This document shows positions 25,045-32,658 of a stretch of 64,000 bases of DNA, one piece after another. The position numbers and the translations under genes were made by a program. The notes below the pieces were generated by a model that was not told where the DNA came from, ran no database searches, and worked only from the letters and a program-made list of their open reading frames with translations. Positions within the stretch are counted from its first letter, which is position 1. Each line of letters starts with the position of its first letter. The DNA comes from Arthrobacter sp. EPSL27 (GTDB taxonomy: Bacteria; Actinomycetota; Actinomycetes; Actinomycetales; Micrococcaceae), in the NCBI RefSeq assembly GCF_001512305.1, contig NZ_LNUT01000003.1, positions 436,109-500,108 on the forward strand, read 5' to 3'.

Positions 25045-25911
25045 ATGGCAGGTCAGAGCGACCAGCTGGTAAAACCCGGAAGCGGGCGGGGCCTCCTCGA
25101 CGTTTACGGTGACCGTTTCCTCCTGAAGCTGCTGGTGCGCAAGGAAATCAAGGTCCGTTACCGGGGCTCGGTGCTGGGACTTCTGTGGTCGTACGTCAAG
25201 CCGCTGGTCCAGTTCCTCATCTACTTCGTGGCGCTGGGCGTGTTCCTCAACCTCCAGCGGGGCACACCGAACTATGCGATCTACCTTTTTGCCGGGATCG
25301 TGCTGGTCAACTTCTTCACGGAGTGCCTCTCCAACGCCACGCGGTCCATCGTGGACAACCGCGACCTGATCCGGAAGATCTACCTGCCGCGCGAGCTCTT
25401 CCCGGTGGCCACGGTCTGGGTGTCGGCAGCGCACTTCCTTCCCCAGCTGCTGGTCCTGGTGGGTGCCTGCCTGGTGGTCGGATGGACGCCGACGGTCTTC
25501 CAGCTGGCCGCCGCCGTCCTGATCTTCCTGATGGTCGCCGTCCTCGCCACCGGGCTGGGACTGATCTTCGGGGCCGCCAACGTCTACTTCCGTGATTCCG
25601 AGAACATCGTGGACATGATCGTCATGGTGGTGACCTGGGCGTCGCCCGTCCTCTATGTCTGGACCATGGTCGAGAACGTCATGGGCTCGTGGTTCTGGGT
25701 CTACCAGCTGAACCCCATGACGGTGGCCGTGGAGGTGTTCCACTGGGCCTTCTGGGAGCCGACGCTCAAGCCCGAACAGGTCATCGACACCATCCCGCCG
25801 GGGCTGCTGACGCTGTGGCTTCCGATCGCCATGCTGATCTCCCTCGCCCTGCTGTTCCTCGGCCAGCTGACGTTCCGCCGGCTCGCCGTCCATTTCGCCC
25901 AGGAGCTCTGA
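25045..25911 (+). CDS. wzm: ABC-2 type polysaccharide export permease
   Basis: A membrane protein of 288 residues with about six hydrophobic spans (for example LGLLWSYVKPLVQFLIYFVA, LVLVGACLVVGWTPTVFQLA and a final LLTLWLPIAMLISLALLFLG). It includes the conserved entry KEIKVRYRGSVLGLLWSYVKP of Wzm/TagG permeases. It forms the membrane pore of a lipid-linked polysaccharide exporter with the next gene. Its ATG immediately follows the glfT2 stop, and a single base separates its stop from the ATPase start. The same pair exports galactan precursors in mycobacteria (Rv3783/Rv3781). Export of galactan here is inferred from gene order. Confidence 0.9.
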   Translation: MAGQSDQLVKPGSGRGLLDVYGDRFLLKLLVRKEIKVRYRGSVLGLLWSYVKPLVQFLIYFVALGVFLNLQRGTPNYAIYLFAGIVLVNFFTECLSNATRSIVDNRDLIRKIYLPRELFPVATVWVSAAHFLPQLLVLVGACLVVGWTPTVFQLAAAVLIFLMVAVLATGLGLIFGAANVYFRDSENIVDMIVMVVTWASPVLYVWTMVENVMGSWFWVYQLNPMTVAVEVFHWAFWEPTLKPEQVIDTIPPGLLTLWLPIAMLISLALLFLGQLTFRRLAVHFAQEL

Positions 25912-25912
25912 C

Positions 25913-26683
25913 ATGACCCCGCACGGCCATGTAGCCATCAGCTGCATCGACCTCCGCAAGCAGTTCGTCCTGCGCCACACCCGGTCCCTCAAAGAGGCCC
26001 TGGTGTGGCTGGTCAAGGGACGGAAGGGGGACCTGTCGAAGAAGTTCCTAGCCCTCGACAACGTCTCCCTGGAAGTCAAGCAGGGCGAGACGGTGGCGCT
26101 TATGGGGCTCAACGGCTCCGGCAAGTCGACGCTGCTGAAGCTCATCTCCGGCGTCCTGCAGCCCGACGGCGGAACGGTGCGGACCCGCGGCCGCGTCGCC
26201 GGGCTCATCGAGGTCGGCGCTGGCTTCCACCACGACCTCAGCGGCCGGGACAACGTCTACCTCAACGGCGCCATCCTCGGCATGACCGAAAAACAGATCG
26301 ACGAGAAGTTCGACTCGATCGTGGAGTTCTCCGAAATCGGCGAGTTCATCGACACCGAGGTCAAGTTCTACTCCTCCGGCATGTACCTGCGGCTGGCATT
26401 CTCCATTGCAGTGCACACGGATCCCGAGGTCTTCCTGATCGACGAGATCCTTGCCGTGGGCGATGAGCCCTTCCAGCGCAAGTGCATCGCCAAAATCAAG
26501 GAACTCTCCGAGATGGGGAAGACCCTGTTTGTGGTCAGCCACGACCTGGACCTGGTCGCCACCGTGTGTGAGCGGGGCGTCCTGCTCGAGCACGGCAAGG
26601 TGGTCATGGACGGGGAGGTGCACGGGGTCGTGGCGGAGCTCCGGCGGCGTTCAGCGCACGCGGAGTCCGGGGACAGTTTGTGA
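25913..26683 (+). CDS. wzt: ABC polysaccharide export ATPase
   Basis: A protein of 256 residues with Walker A MGLNGSGKSTLLKLISG (P-loop near residues 63-72), the Q-loop region VGAGFHHDLSGRDNVYLNG, the signature YSSGMYLRLAFSIAVH and Walker B VFLIDEILAVGDE. This is the Wzt/TagH class. No extended C-terminal carbohydrate-binding domain is present, so export probably does not need recognition of a chain-end cap, as in the mycobacterial exporter. The gene sits between the permease and a large membrane protein whose GTG start overlaps its stop codon (GTGA). Confidence 0.92.
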   Translation: MTPHGHVAISCIDLRKQFVLRHTRSLKEALVWLVKGRKGDLSKKFLALDNVSLEVKQGETVALMGLNGSGKSTLLKLISGVLQPDGGTVRTRGRVAGLIEVGAGFHHDLSGRDNVYLNGAILGMTEKQIDEKFDSIVEFSEIGEFIDTEVKFYSSGMYLRLAFSIAVHTDPEVFLIDEILAVGDEPFQRKCIAKIKELSEMGKTLFVVSHDLDLVATVCERGVLLEHGKVVMDGEVHGVVAELRRRSAHAESGDSL

Positions 26684-28881
26684 AACCGCTGCGCACCCGC
26701 AGCGACCTTGCCTGGCTGAGCGCAACGGTGGCCGTTGCCTTCCTGGGTTCGCTGATTCCGCTGATCACCAACAACAGGTTCTACTACTACGACGACACCC
26801 AGGCCGGGGCTTTCGGCATCTGGTTCGAAATCGGAACCAAGCTCAGCGCGGGGGAGTGGCCGCTGTTCAGTGACAGCGCGTGGGGCGCCGGCAACTACGC
26901 CGCCGAGGGTCAGTGGGGCATCTGGAATCCGCTGATTCTCCTCATCGGCTGGCTGGCGAGCCGCTCGGCCAACATCGTGGTCTTCTCCACGATCCTGAAG
27001 ATCAGCTTCCTCTGCCTGCTGGCCGCCGGCACGTTCCTGCTGGCCAGGAGCTACAAGGCCCGGCCCGAATGGTCGGCCATCGCCGGCGTAGCAGTGACCC
27101 TGACCGGGTTCACCGTCTACATCGACGCCGCCTCCTGGGTCACCGGCCTCATGGTGTTCAGCCTCCTGCCCCTCACCTGGTGGGGGCTGCGCAGGATGGC
27201 CTTCCAGGATCGCAACCCCTTCCCCGCACTGGCCCCCGCCTATGTGCTGATCACCATCGGCTATGTGCACGGGACGCTGATGCTGGTCATCGTCTTCCTG
27301 GGCCTGCTGCTGGAGGCCTGGCTGAACGGACGACGGCGGGCTGCCCTCCGGCTGCTATTCGCCGGACTGGTCTGCGGCCTCATTGCGACGGCGGTGTACC
27401 TCCCCGGCGTTTTGACGGCACCCGTGACGGCACGGTCCGGCGGCATCGCGAACAGCGGCTTCCTGACCCCCGACCTGACCGGGATGTACACCGCCTGGGT
27501 TCCCGGCAGCCTGCCGCAGGTCACCGGCTGGTGGGGCGGTTTCGCCACGGTGCCCCTCCTGTACGTGGCCTGGTTCCTTCCGGTCCTCGCCGTGGTGGAC
27601 TACGCCAGGGTTAGGGCGGCCGGCCGGGACATGACGGCGCTGTGGGTTGTGGGGGCGCTGTCGCTGGCGTTGACCCTCGCGCCCAGCGACCTGGGACCCC
27701 TCCGCTTCCCGATCCGCATCATGCCGTATGTGTCCCTGACGGTCCTGCTGGTGCTCGCGGTGATGGTGTCGCGCTTCAGGGTCCCCGCGCTGAGCCGGGG
27801 GCGGATCGCTGCGACTGCCGCCATTGTGCTCTCCGGGCTGTACCTTGCCTGGAGCCAGTACCCGTCCTTCCGGGTGGCGGCGCTTTTTGGATTCCTGGCG
27901 CTCGGCGGCATCGTGGGCCTGCTTGTGGTGCTGTATTCCCGCCGGCTGCACGCCCGCTTCCGGAGCCCGGCCGTTCTGGCCGGCGGGGTACTGCTCGTGA
28001 GCATGGTGATCGCCGCAGGACAGCACGTCGCCTTCAAGTCCTCGCCGCTGCCCGACTACCGGATGCCTGACAGCCCCTCAAGCTACTCAAGCCAGCTGCC
28101 GGAGGCACAGGGCGGGACCTTCATCGTCGGCGATCCTACCCAGCTGGGCCCGGGGATCTGGAACGAGACCCTGGCATCGAATGCCTGGTACCTGAACTCC
28201 GCCGAAGTCCAGAACCTGTACACGCCGATCATGTTCGCGAAATACGCCGAAGATCTCTGTATCTCCAGCCATGGCTGGACCTGCCCCGCGGCGGCCGGCA
28301 AACTTTTCGAGACCGACCCCGCCACCGGCAAGGTCCTGGCCGACCTGCTGTCGGTCGACACGGTCCAGATCCTCCGCGACCCCGCGGACACCCAGGCCGC
28401 TACACCCTTCAACGGCGCCCCGCCCAGCGGCTGGCACGAAGCCCGCAGGTCCGCGGACTCGGTGGTCTGGGTCAGGGACCAGCCGCTGCTCAACACGGGC
28501 CACGTGGTCTGGACCTCGGAGGGGACGGACGTCTCGGTTGTCTCGGAGAGCAGCCAGGAGGTGGTGCTCCGTGTGGACCGGACAGGCGATGCGCCGGCGA
28601 AGGCCGTGTTCAGCCGGCTGGCGTGGCCGGGGTACGACGCCGACGGGGCCACTGTTGTGGCGCCGCTGCGGGGCTACCTGCTCCAGGTCGAGATCCCTGC
28701 AGGATCTGCCGGGACAACGGTCACTGTACGGTTCGCGCCGCCCGGATGGCCCGCCGTCGTAGGCAGCATCACGCTGGCGGCGGGGGTGACCGTGGCATGG
28801 AGCCTCGCGGAACTCCTCCTGCCCCGGCGGAGGCGGCCGGGCAGCCCGCAGCCGGCACGCGAAGCCGCCGCGGCAGTCTAG
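26680..28881 (+). CDS. Large multi-pass membrane protein, GT-C/YfhO-like
   Basis: A protein of 733 residues with about a dozen membrane spans in the first ~460 residues, a soluble C-terminal domain and a last span near residue 705. The first extracytoplasmic loop carries a conserved acidic block, YYYDDTQAGAFGIWFEIG, followed by AAEGQWGIWNP, as GT-C glycosyltransferases carry acidic catalytic residues in loop one. A paralogue with the same architecture and motif lies at 32659. It overlaps the export ATPase stop by four bases and closes the galactan operon, so a role in modifying or transferring the exported glycan is plausible. The reaction, donor and acceptor are unknown. A strong hairpin terminator follows. 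Confidence 0.65.
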   Translation: MKPLRTRSDLAWLSATVAVAFLGSLIPLITNNRFYYYDDTQAGAFGIWFEIGTKLSAGEWPLFSDSAWGAGNYAAEGQWGIWNPLILLIGWLASRSANIVVFSTILKISFLCLLAAGTFLLARSYKARPEWSAIAGVAVTLTGFTVYIDAASWVTGLMVFSLLPLTWWGLRRMAFQDRNPFPALAPAYVLITIGYVHGTLMLVIVFLGLLLEAWLNGRRRAALRLLFAGLVCGLIATAVYLPGVLTAPVTARSGGIANSGFLTPDLTGMYTAWVPGSLPQVTGWWGGFATVPLLYVAWFLPVLAVVDYARVRAAGRDMTALWVVGALSLALTLAPSDLGPLRFPIRIMPYVSLTVLLVLAVMVSRFRVPALSRGRIAATAAIVLSGLYLAWSQYPSFRVAALFGFLALGGIVGLLVVLYSRRLHARFRSPAVLAGGVLLVSMVIAAGQHVAFKSSPLPDYRMPDSPSSYSSQLPEAQGGTFIVGDPTQLGPGIWNETLASNAWYLNSAEVQNLYTPIMFAKYAEDLCISSHGWTCPAAAGKLFETDPATGKVLADLLSVDTVQILRDPADTQAATPFNGAPPSGWHEARRSADSVVWVRDQPLLNTGHVVWTSEGTDVSVVSESSQEVVLRVDRTGDAPAKAVFSRLAWPGYDADGATVVAPLRGYLLQVEIPAGSAGTTVTVRFAPPGWPAVVGSITLAAGVTVAWSLAELLLPRRRRPGSPQPAREAAAAV

Positions 28882-28908
28882 GAAACACTTCAGGCAGACA
28901 GCGCAAAC

Positions 28909-28950
28909 AACCCCGGGGCGTATCACGGTGATACGCCCCGGGGTTGTTTT
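28909..28950 (+). terminator. Hairpin terminator at the end of the galactan operon
   Basis: A perfect stem of about 17 bp (28909-28925 paired with 28929-28945; arm AACCCCGGGGCGTATCA, very short loop) is followed by TTGTTTT. It lies between convergent genes and may serve both strands. Confidence 0.88.
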
Positions 28951-28993
28951 GGCTGTTGGCCCGGAGAGCCGGCCAGGGTGCCGGCGGCGGGTG

Positions 28994-29854
28994 CTAGACG
29001 GTGCTCTTCACGGCGTGCTGGTGGCCCATGCGCCGGTTCAGCCGGACGTATGCCAGGCGGCGGGCGTAGGACATGGCGATGGCCTTGGCATTTCCGATGG
29101 CCAGATCGAGCCGGCTCAACAGTGTGGGGTCGTCCGCCCGGAGCTGCTTGTGGAACGCAATGGCCTGGTCGGACTGCTGGCGGGCCAGCCGGACGCTCCA
29201 CTGGCTGGCGCTGATCCGGAAGGACGCCAGCGTTTTCCGCAGCGCCACGAAGTCGCCGTGGCGGCAGATGCGCACCAGGGTCGCTTCGTCGATGAGGTAG
29301 GGATGGGTGTTGTCCCACCACCCTTCCTGGGCGAGCAGTTCACGCTTGAACAGCGAGCAGGCAGGCTCGCCGAAGATGTTGGACCCGGCGAGGACGGTGG
29401 CCCGGATGGCCTGGCGTCCGGTGACGCGTCCGCTGACGCCCTGCAGCCCGCGGCCCTTCAGGAAGAGCCGGCCGTCGGCGTCGACAAGATCGCGCTGGGA
29501 CGAGACCATGACGGCGCCGGGGTTTTCTTCCAGCGCCTTGACCTGGAGTTCCAGCGCGTCCGGTGCGATGAGGTCATCGCCGCAGACCAGCTTGAGGTAC
29601 TCGCCGGTGGCCGCCTGGCTGACCCGGTTCCAGTTCGCCTGCGCGCCGCCGCCTGTGGGCGTCGGCGTCAGCACCCGGAGCTTGGGGTTGTCCGCGAAGC
29701 GGGCGATCACGTCGGCCGTGCCGTCGATCGAGGAGTGGTCCGCGATCACCACTTCATAGTCCTCGAACGTCTGGTTCAGTACGGACTGGAGGGTCTCTTC
29801 GATGTACTGGACGTTGTTGTAGGCCGGAATGACGATTGAGACTTTGGGACTCAT
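28994..29854 (-). CDS. Family 2 glycosyltransferase
   Basis: A protein of 286 residues with the GT-A nucleotide-sugar fold: VSIVIPAYNNVQYIEETLQS, then VVIADHSSIDGTADVI, and the acidic GDDLIAPDA in the metal-site region. It has no clear membrane segment. The sugar donor cannot be predicted. The ATG overlaps the GtrA stop by four bases (ATGA), so it is translated right after GtrA from one message. It probably adds a sugar to a surface glycan or a lipid carrier in the cytoplasm. The C-terminal half is helical and basic (YARRLAYVRLNRRMGHQHA). Confidence 0.82.
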   Translation of the reverse strand: MSPKVSIVIPAYNNVQYIEETLQSVLNQTFEDYEVVIADHSSIDGTADVIARFADNPKLRVLTPTPTGGGAQANWNRVSQAATGEYLKLVCGDDLIAPDALELQVKALEENPGAVMVSSQRDLVDADGRLFLKGRGLQGVSGRVTGRQAIRATVLAGSNIFGEPACSLFKRELLAQEGWWDNTHPYLIDEATLVRICRHGDFVALRKTLASFRISASQWSVRLARQQSDQAIAFHKQLRADDPTLLSRLDLAIGNAKAIAMSYARRLAYVRLNRRMGHQHAVKSTV

Positions 29855-30348
29855 GGTGTGCTTTCCTCGGTGGCTTTCTTGGGGGACGCTTGGTCAGGGC
29901 TGCGGCGGAAGGAGAAGTACTTGTGGCCGAAGTAGTTGATGATGACGGTCACGCACGTGATGGCAATCTGGGACGGGATCTGGGGGTATCCGAGGACTTC
30001 GTGGGCCACCAGCAGCAGCGCCATGTTCGTGAAGAACATCGTCAGATTGACCAGCGTGAACCGGCCCAGGTCCAGCCAGAAGTGGCCCTTGACCCGGAAG
30101 ACCAGCTTCCGGTAGACGAAGAACACTGAGATCAGCGAGATGACGAACGCGATGCTCAGCACCACCGGCGACGGGAGGCCGGGGTACATCCAGGCGACGG
30201 CGATGAACAGGCCCGTGCTGAACGCGGTGTTGGCGCCGCCGACCAGGACGAACGCGACTCGCTCGTCCTTGATCAGCCGCAGGAGAGGGCCCGGGGGGCC
30301 GTTGTGGATACCTTTGACAGCCTCCTCGGTCGGTTCTGGCTGCTTCAT
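29851..30348 (-). CDS. GtrA family membrane protein
   Basis: A protein of 165 residues with four membrane spans (AFVLVGGANTAFSTGLFIAV, VVLSIAFVISLISVFFVYRK, FTLVNLTMFFTNMALLLVAH and IAITCVTVIINYFGHKYFSF). The YRKLVF and NYFGHKYFSF segments are typical of GtrA/DPMS-like proteins, which are thought to move polyprenyl-phosphate-linked sugars across the membrane. I used ATG 30348 because the open frame upstream to 30399 is not conserved. It is followed by a coupled GT2 gene. A TAGTCT on the minus strand (complement of 30402-30407) could be its -10. A second GtrA lies at 43318. Confidence 0.85.
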   Translation of the reverse strand: MKQPEPTEEAVKGIHNGPPGPLLRLIKDERVAFVLVGGANTAFSTGLFIAVAWMYPGLPSPVVLSIAFVISLISVFFVYRKLVFRVKGHFWLDLGRFTLVNLTMFFTNMALLLVAHEVLGYPQIPSQIAITCVTVIINYFGHKYFSFRRSPDQASPKKATEESTP

Positions 30349-30476
30349 GGATCCCGCCTGTTCTCTGAAATCTGGGGCCGGTAACCGGCAAACACACACC
30401 CTAGACTACCGAAGCGCGGCGGCGCCGTCACAATGGAGCCGCCCGGACGGACGGTGCGGAACCCGGTGGGACCGCG

Positions 30477-31433
30477 TCAGAGCTGACCCGAAAGGGCCAG
30501 CCGCTGGACCTCCTGGACCGTGTTGTTGATCCCCACCGCGAGGGGGGTGACGGGGTGCGCGTCGAGCTCCGGCCACACCACGGATTTCAGCCGGAGGTCG
30601 TGGGCCTGGGCCTTGGCGAACGGGGAGGCGCCCAGCACAATCAGGGGCCGGCGCTTGAAGATCGCCCGGCAGGCGCCGATCAGGTTGCCGATCGTGTCGG
30701 CCCGCTGGGAGGCAAGAATCTTCACCACGGTCTCGCCCGGGTGGACGTCCGGAAGGACAAGCCGGTCCAGTCCGTCCGCGACCAGCCGGCTCGCGTCGTC
30801 CACGAAGAGATAGTCCCGCAGGGTGTCCAGGGACACGTAGACCGAGACCGGAGCGCCCGTCAGGTGGGCCTTGGCGAAAACGGAGATGAGCCCCTGCGGC
30901 TTCCGCAGGTTCTGGCCCGGGCCGTAGAGGTTGCTGACCCTGCCGATGAAGGCACGGACGCCGGCGCTGCGGGCGAAGTCCGCCACGGTCGCCTCGGCGC
31001 GGAGTTTGGCAAAGCCGTACGGAGCCAGGGGCTGCACGGGGCTGTGCTCGGTGAACGGGGGAGCGCTGGACCCGGCGTAGACACCGCCGGCGGAGGAGGC
31101 CAGGAAGAACGCCCCGTTTTGCCCTCCGCCAGAGCAGAGAACTTCCTCGAACACGCCAAGGGCCTGCGCCAGCTGGGAGAGTTCCGCTTCCAGGGCCTCC
31201 GGGGACGTGCCGGTGACTCCCGCGCCCGCGCACCAGGCAATGGTCCAGGGCCCGGATCCTGCCGCCTCGCGGAGGCGTTCGGCGCCGGCCCGGAATTCAG
31301 CCAGTGCGGCGTCCGGCTCAGACCACGGGATCCTGCTGGTCAGGACGGCTTCGCCGCGGGACTGGAACTCTCTGACGACGGCTTTGCCGAGCAGGCCGCC
31401 GGCGCCGATCACCCATACGGGCCTACCCTGCAT
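30477..31433 (-). CDS. NAD-dependent epimerase/dehydratase family protein
   Basis: A protein of 318 residues with an extended short-chain dehydrogenase fold: GAGGLLGKAVVREF nucleotide-binding loop, SSAGGVYAGSS active-site region, YGFAK (the Y-x-x-x-K pair) and GRVSNLYGPGQN. These are the marks of nucleotide-sugar epimerases and dehydratases. The substrate is not evident; there is no close match to the RmlB or GalE sugar-binding segments that I recognise. The start ATG 31433 lies within the end of the upstream GtrB-like gene (11-base overlap), so the two are coupled and may act on the same lipid-linked sugar route. Confidence 0.8.
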   Translation of the reverse strand: MQGRPVWVIGAGGLLGKAVVREFQSRGEAVLTSRIPWSEPDAALAEFRAGAERLREAAGSGPWTIAWCAGAGVTGTSPEALEAELSQLAQALGVFEEVLCSGGGQNGAFFLASSAGGVYAGSSAPPFTEHSPVQPLAPYGFAKLRAEATVADFARSAGVRAFIGRVSNLYGPGQNLRKPQGLISVFAKAHLTGAPVSVYVSLDTLRDYLFVDDASRLVADGLDRLVLPDVHPGETVVKILASQRADTIGNLIGACRAIFKRRPLIVLGASPFAKAQAHDLRLKSVVWPELDAHPVTPLAVGINNTVQEVQRLALSGQL

Positions 31434-32478
31434 CGGCCACCGGGCCGGAGGGCAACGTGGCCGGTGCCGCGTGGACCGTCTTGCCGAGCGGGCCCAGGGC
31501 CGGATCGCTCACAATCAGGTACGCGGGCTTACCCATGGCCATGTTGACGTTGACGCCCACGTATTCCGCGATGACGCCCAGGGCAAACAGGATGGCCCCG
31601 GTGCTGACGAGCAGGACCACCATGGTGGACGTCCAGCCCTGCTGCCCGGCGCCGTGGCCGGTCAGGTAGGCGATTACGAAATAGATGGCGAGGCCGATAC
31701 CCGCCAGCGCGAAGACGGCGCCGATCAGGCTGACCAGCCGCAGGCCCCGGGTCCCGCTGGAGATCACCATGCGCCAGAAATGCGAGAGCAGCGAGCGCAG
31801 CCGGTACCCGGAGCGCCGGTCGCCTTCCTCGCGCAGCATCACCGGGCAGGTGGTCACCTTGTCTGCGATCCAGCCCATGGCGACGTCGAGGTAGACGCCG
31901 TGGCCCGCGTAGGCGGCGACCGAGCGGGCGACTTCGCCGGTGACCAGCCGGAAGCTCTGGTAGCTGGTGGCGTCGTCGCTGGAGAGCAGGAACCGGACGG
32001 TGCGCTTGGCGCTCTTTGACGCCATGTTCCGGAGGAAGCCGTGGGGGGCCGGGTTGCTGGGCATCGCGTAGGTGACGGAGGCGTTCTCCGCCATGGCCGT
32101 GTCAAGCAGGTCCCCGATGGCTGCGGGATCGTGCTGGCCGTCCTCGTCCATGGTGACCACCCAGTCGCCGCCCGCGGAGGCCATACCGGCCAGGGTCGCG
32201 GCGTGCTGGCCGAAGTTTCGGCTCAGCCAGACACCCCGGACAATGTCAATCGACGAGGCGAGGGAGCGGATGACGGCCGCCGAGTTGTCCGGGCCATGGT
32301 CGAAGACCAAGAGGACTTCGGAGACCACATAATCGTGGCCGCCCTTGGTGGTCGACACTTCGCGGTAGGGGAGGAGTTCGTTGACCACTCCGACCAGAGT
32401 TTTCTCGCCTTGGTATACGGGGATGACCACGGATATGCGGTGGGGCGTCGAGTTGGTCTCTGGTTGAGCGAGTGTCAT
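31423..32478 (-). CDS. GtrB/ArnC-like polyprenyl-phosphate glycosyltransferase
   Basis: A protein of 351 residues. A GT2 catalytic domain (ISVVIPVYQGEKTLVGVVNE, SRNFGQHAATLAGMASAGGD, VVTMDEDGQHDPAAIGDLL) is followed by two C-terminal membrane spans (LVSLIGAVFALAGIGLAIYF and MVVLLVSTGAILFALGVIAE), the GtrB layout. Such enzymes place a sugar on undecaprenyl or decaprenyl phosphate at the cytoplasmic face for flipping. I chose ATG 32478; the frame runs back to 32640 through low-complexity sequence without a ribosome site. It overlaps the epimerase start by 11 bases and is divergent from the GT-C-like gene at 32659. Together with GtrA (29851) it supplies two parts of a classical three-part glycosylation system. 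Confidence 0.85.
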   Translation of the reverse strand: MTLAQPETNSTPHRISVVIPVYQGEKTLVGVVNELLPYREVSTTKGGHDYVVSEVLLVFDHGPDNSAAVIRSLASSIDIVRGVWLSRNFGQHAATLAGMASAGGDWVVTMDEDGQHDPAAIGDLLDTAMAENASVTYAMPSNPAPHGFLRNMASKSAKRTVRFLLSSDDATSYQSFRLVTGEVARSVAAYAGHGVYLDVAMGWIADKVTTCPVMLREEGDRRSGYRLRSLLSHFWRMVISSGTRGLRLVSLIGAVFALAGIGLAIYFVIAYLTGHGAGQQGWTSTMVVLLVSTGAILFALGVIAEYVGVNVNMAMGKPAYLIVSDPALGPLGKTVHAAPATLPSGPVADAG

Positions 32479-32590
32479 ATCAGGAGATTCTACCGGCTCC
32501 AGTCCGCGCCGCTGTCGCAGGCCCCCTCCGCCGGAGCGCCCCGGCGCCTTGCCGCGCGGGGCCGTTCCGGGCCCGGGAAAGCACCTCGGG

Positions 32591-32596
32591 TAATAT
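32591..32596 (+). promoter_or_regulatory. Possible -10 element for the gene at 32659
   Basis: TAATAT lies 68 bases upstream of the TTG start in the divergent gap 32479-32658. No good -35 at the standard spacing is visible. Confidence 0.35.
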
Positions 32597-32658
32597 GAAC
32601 CTGTCCCTCGCGCGCCGTCCTGCGGTGGACGCATGCCCAAACTGAACGGATCCCCAAC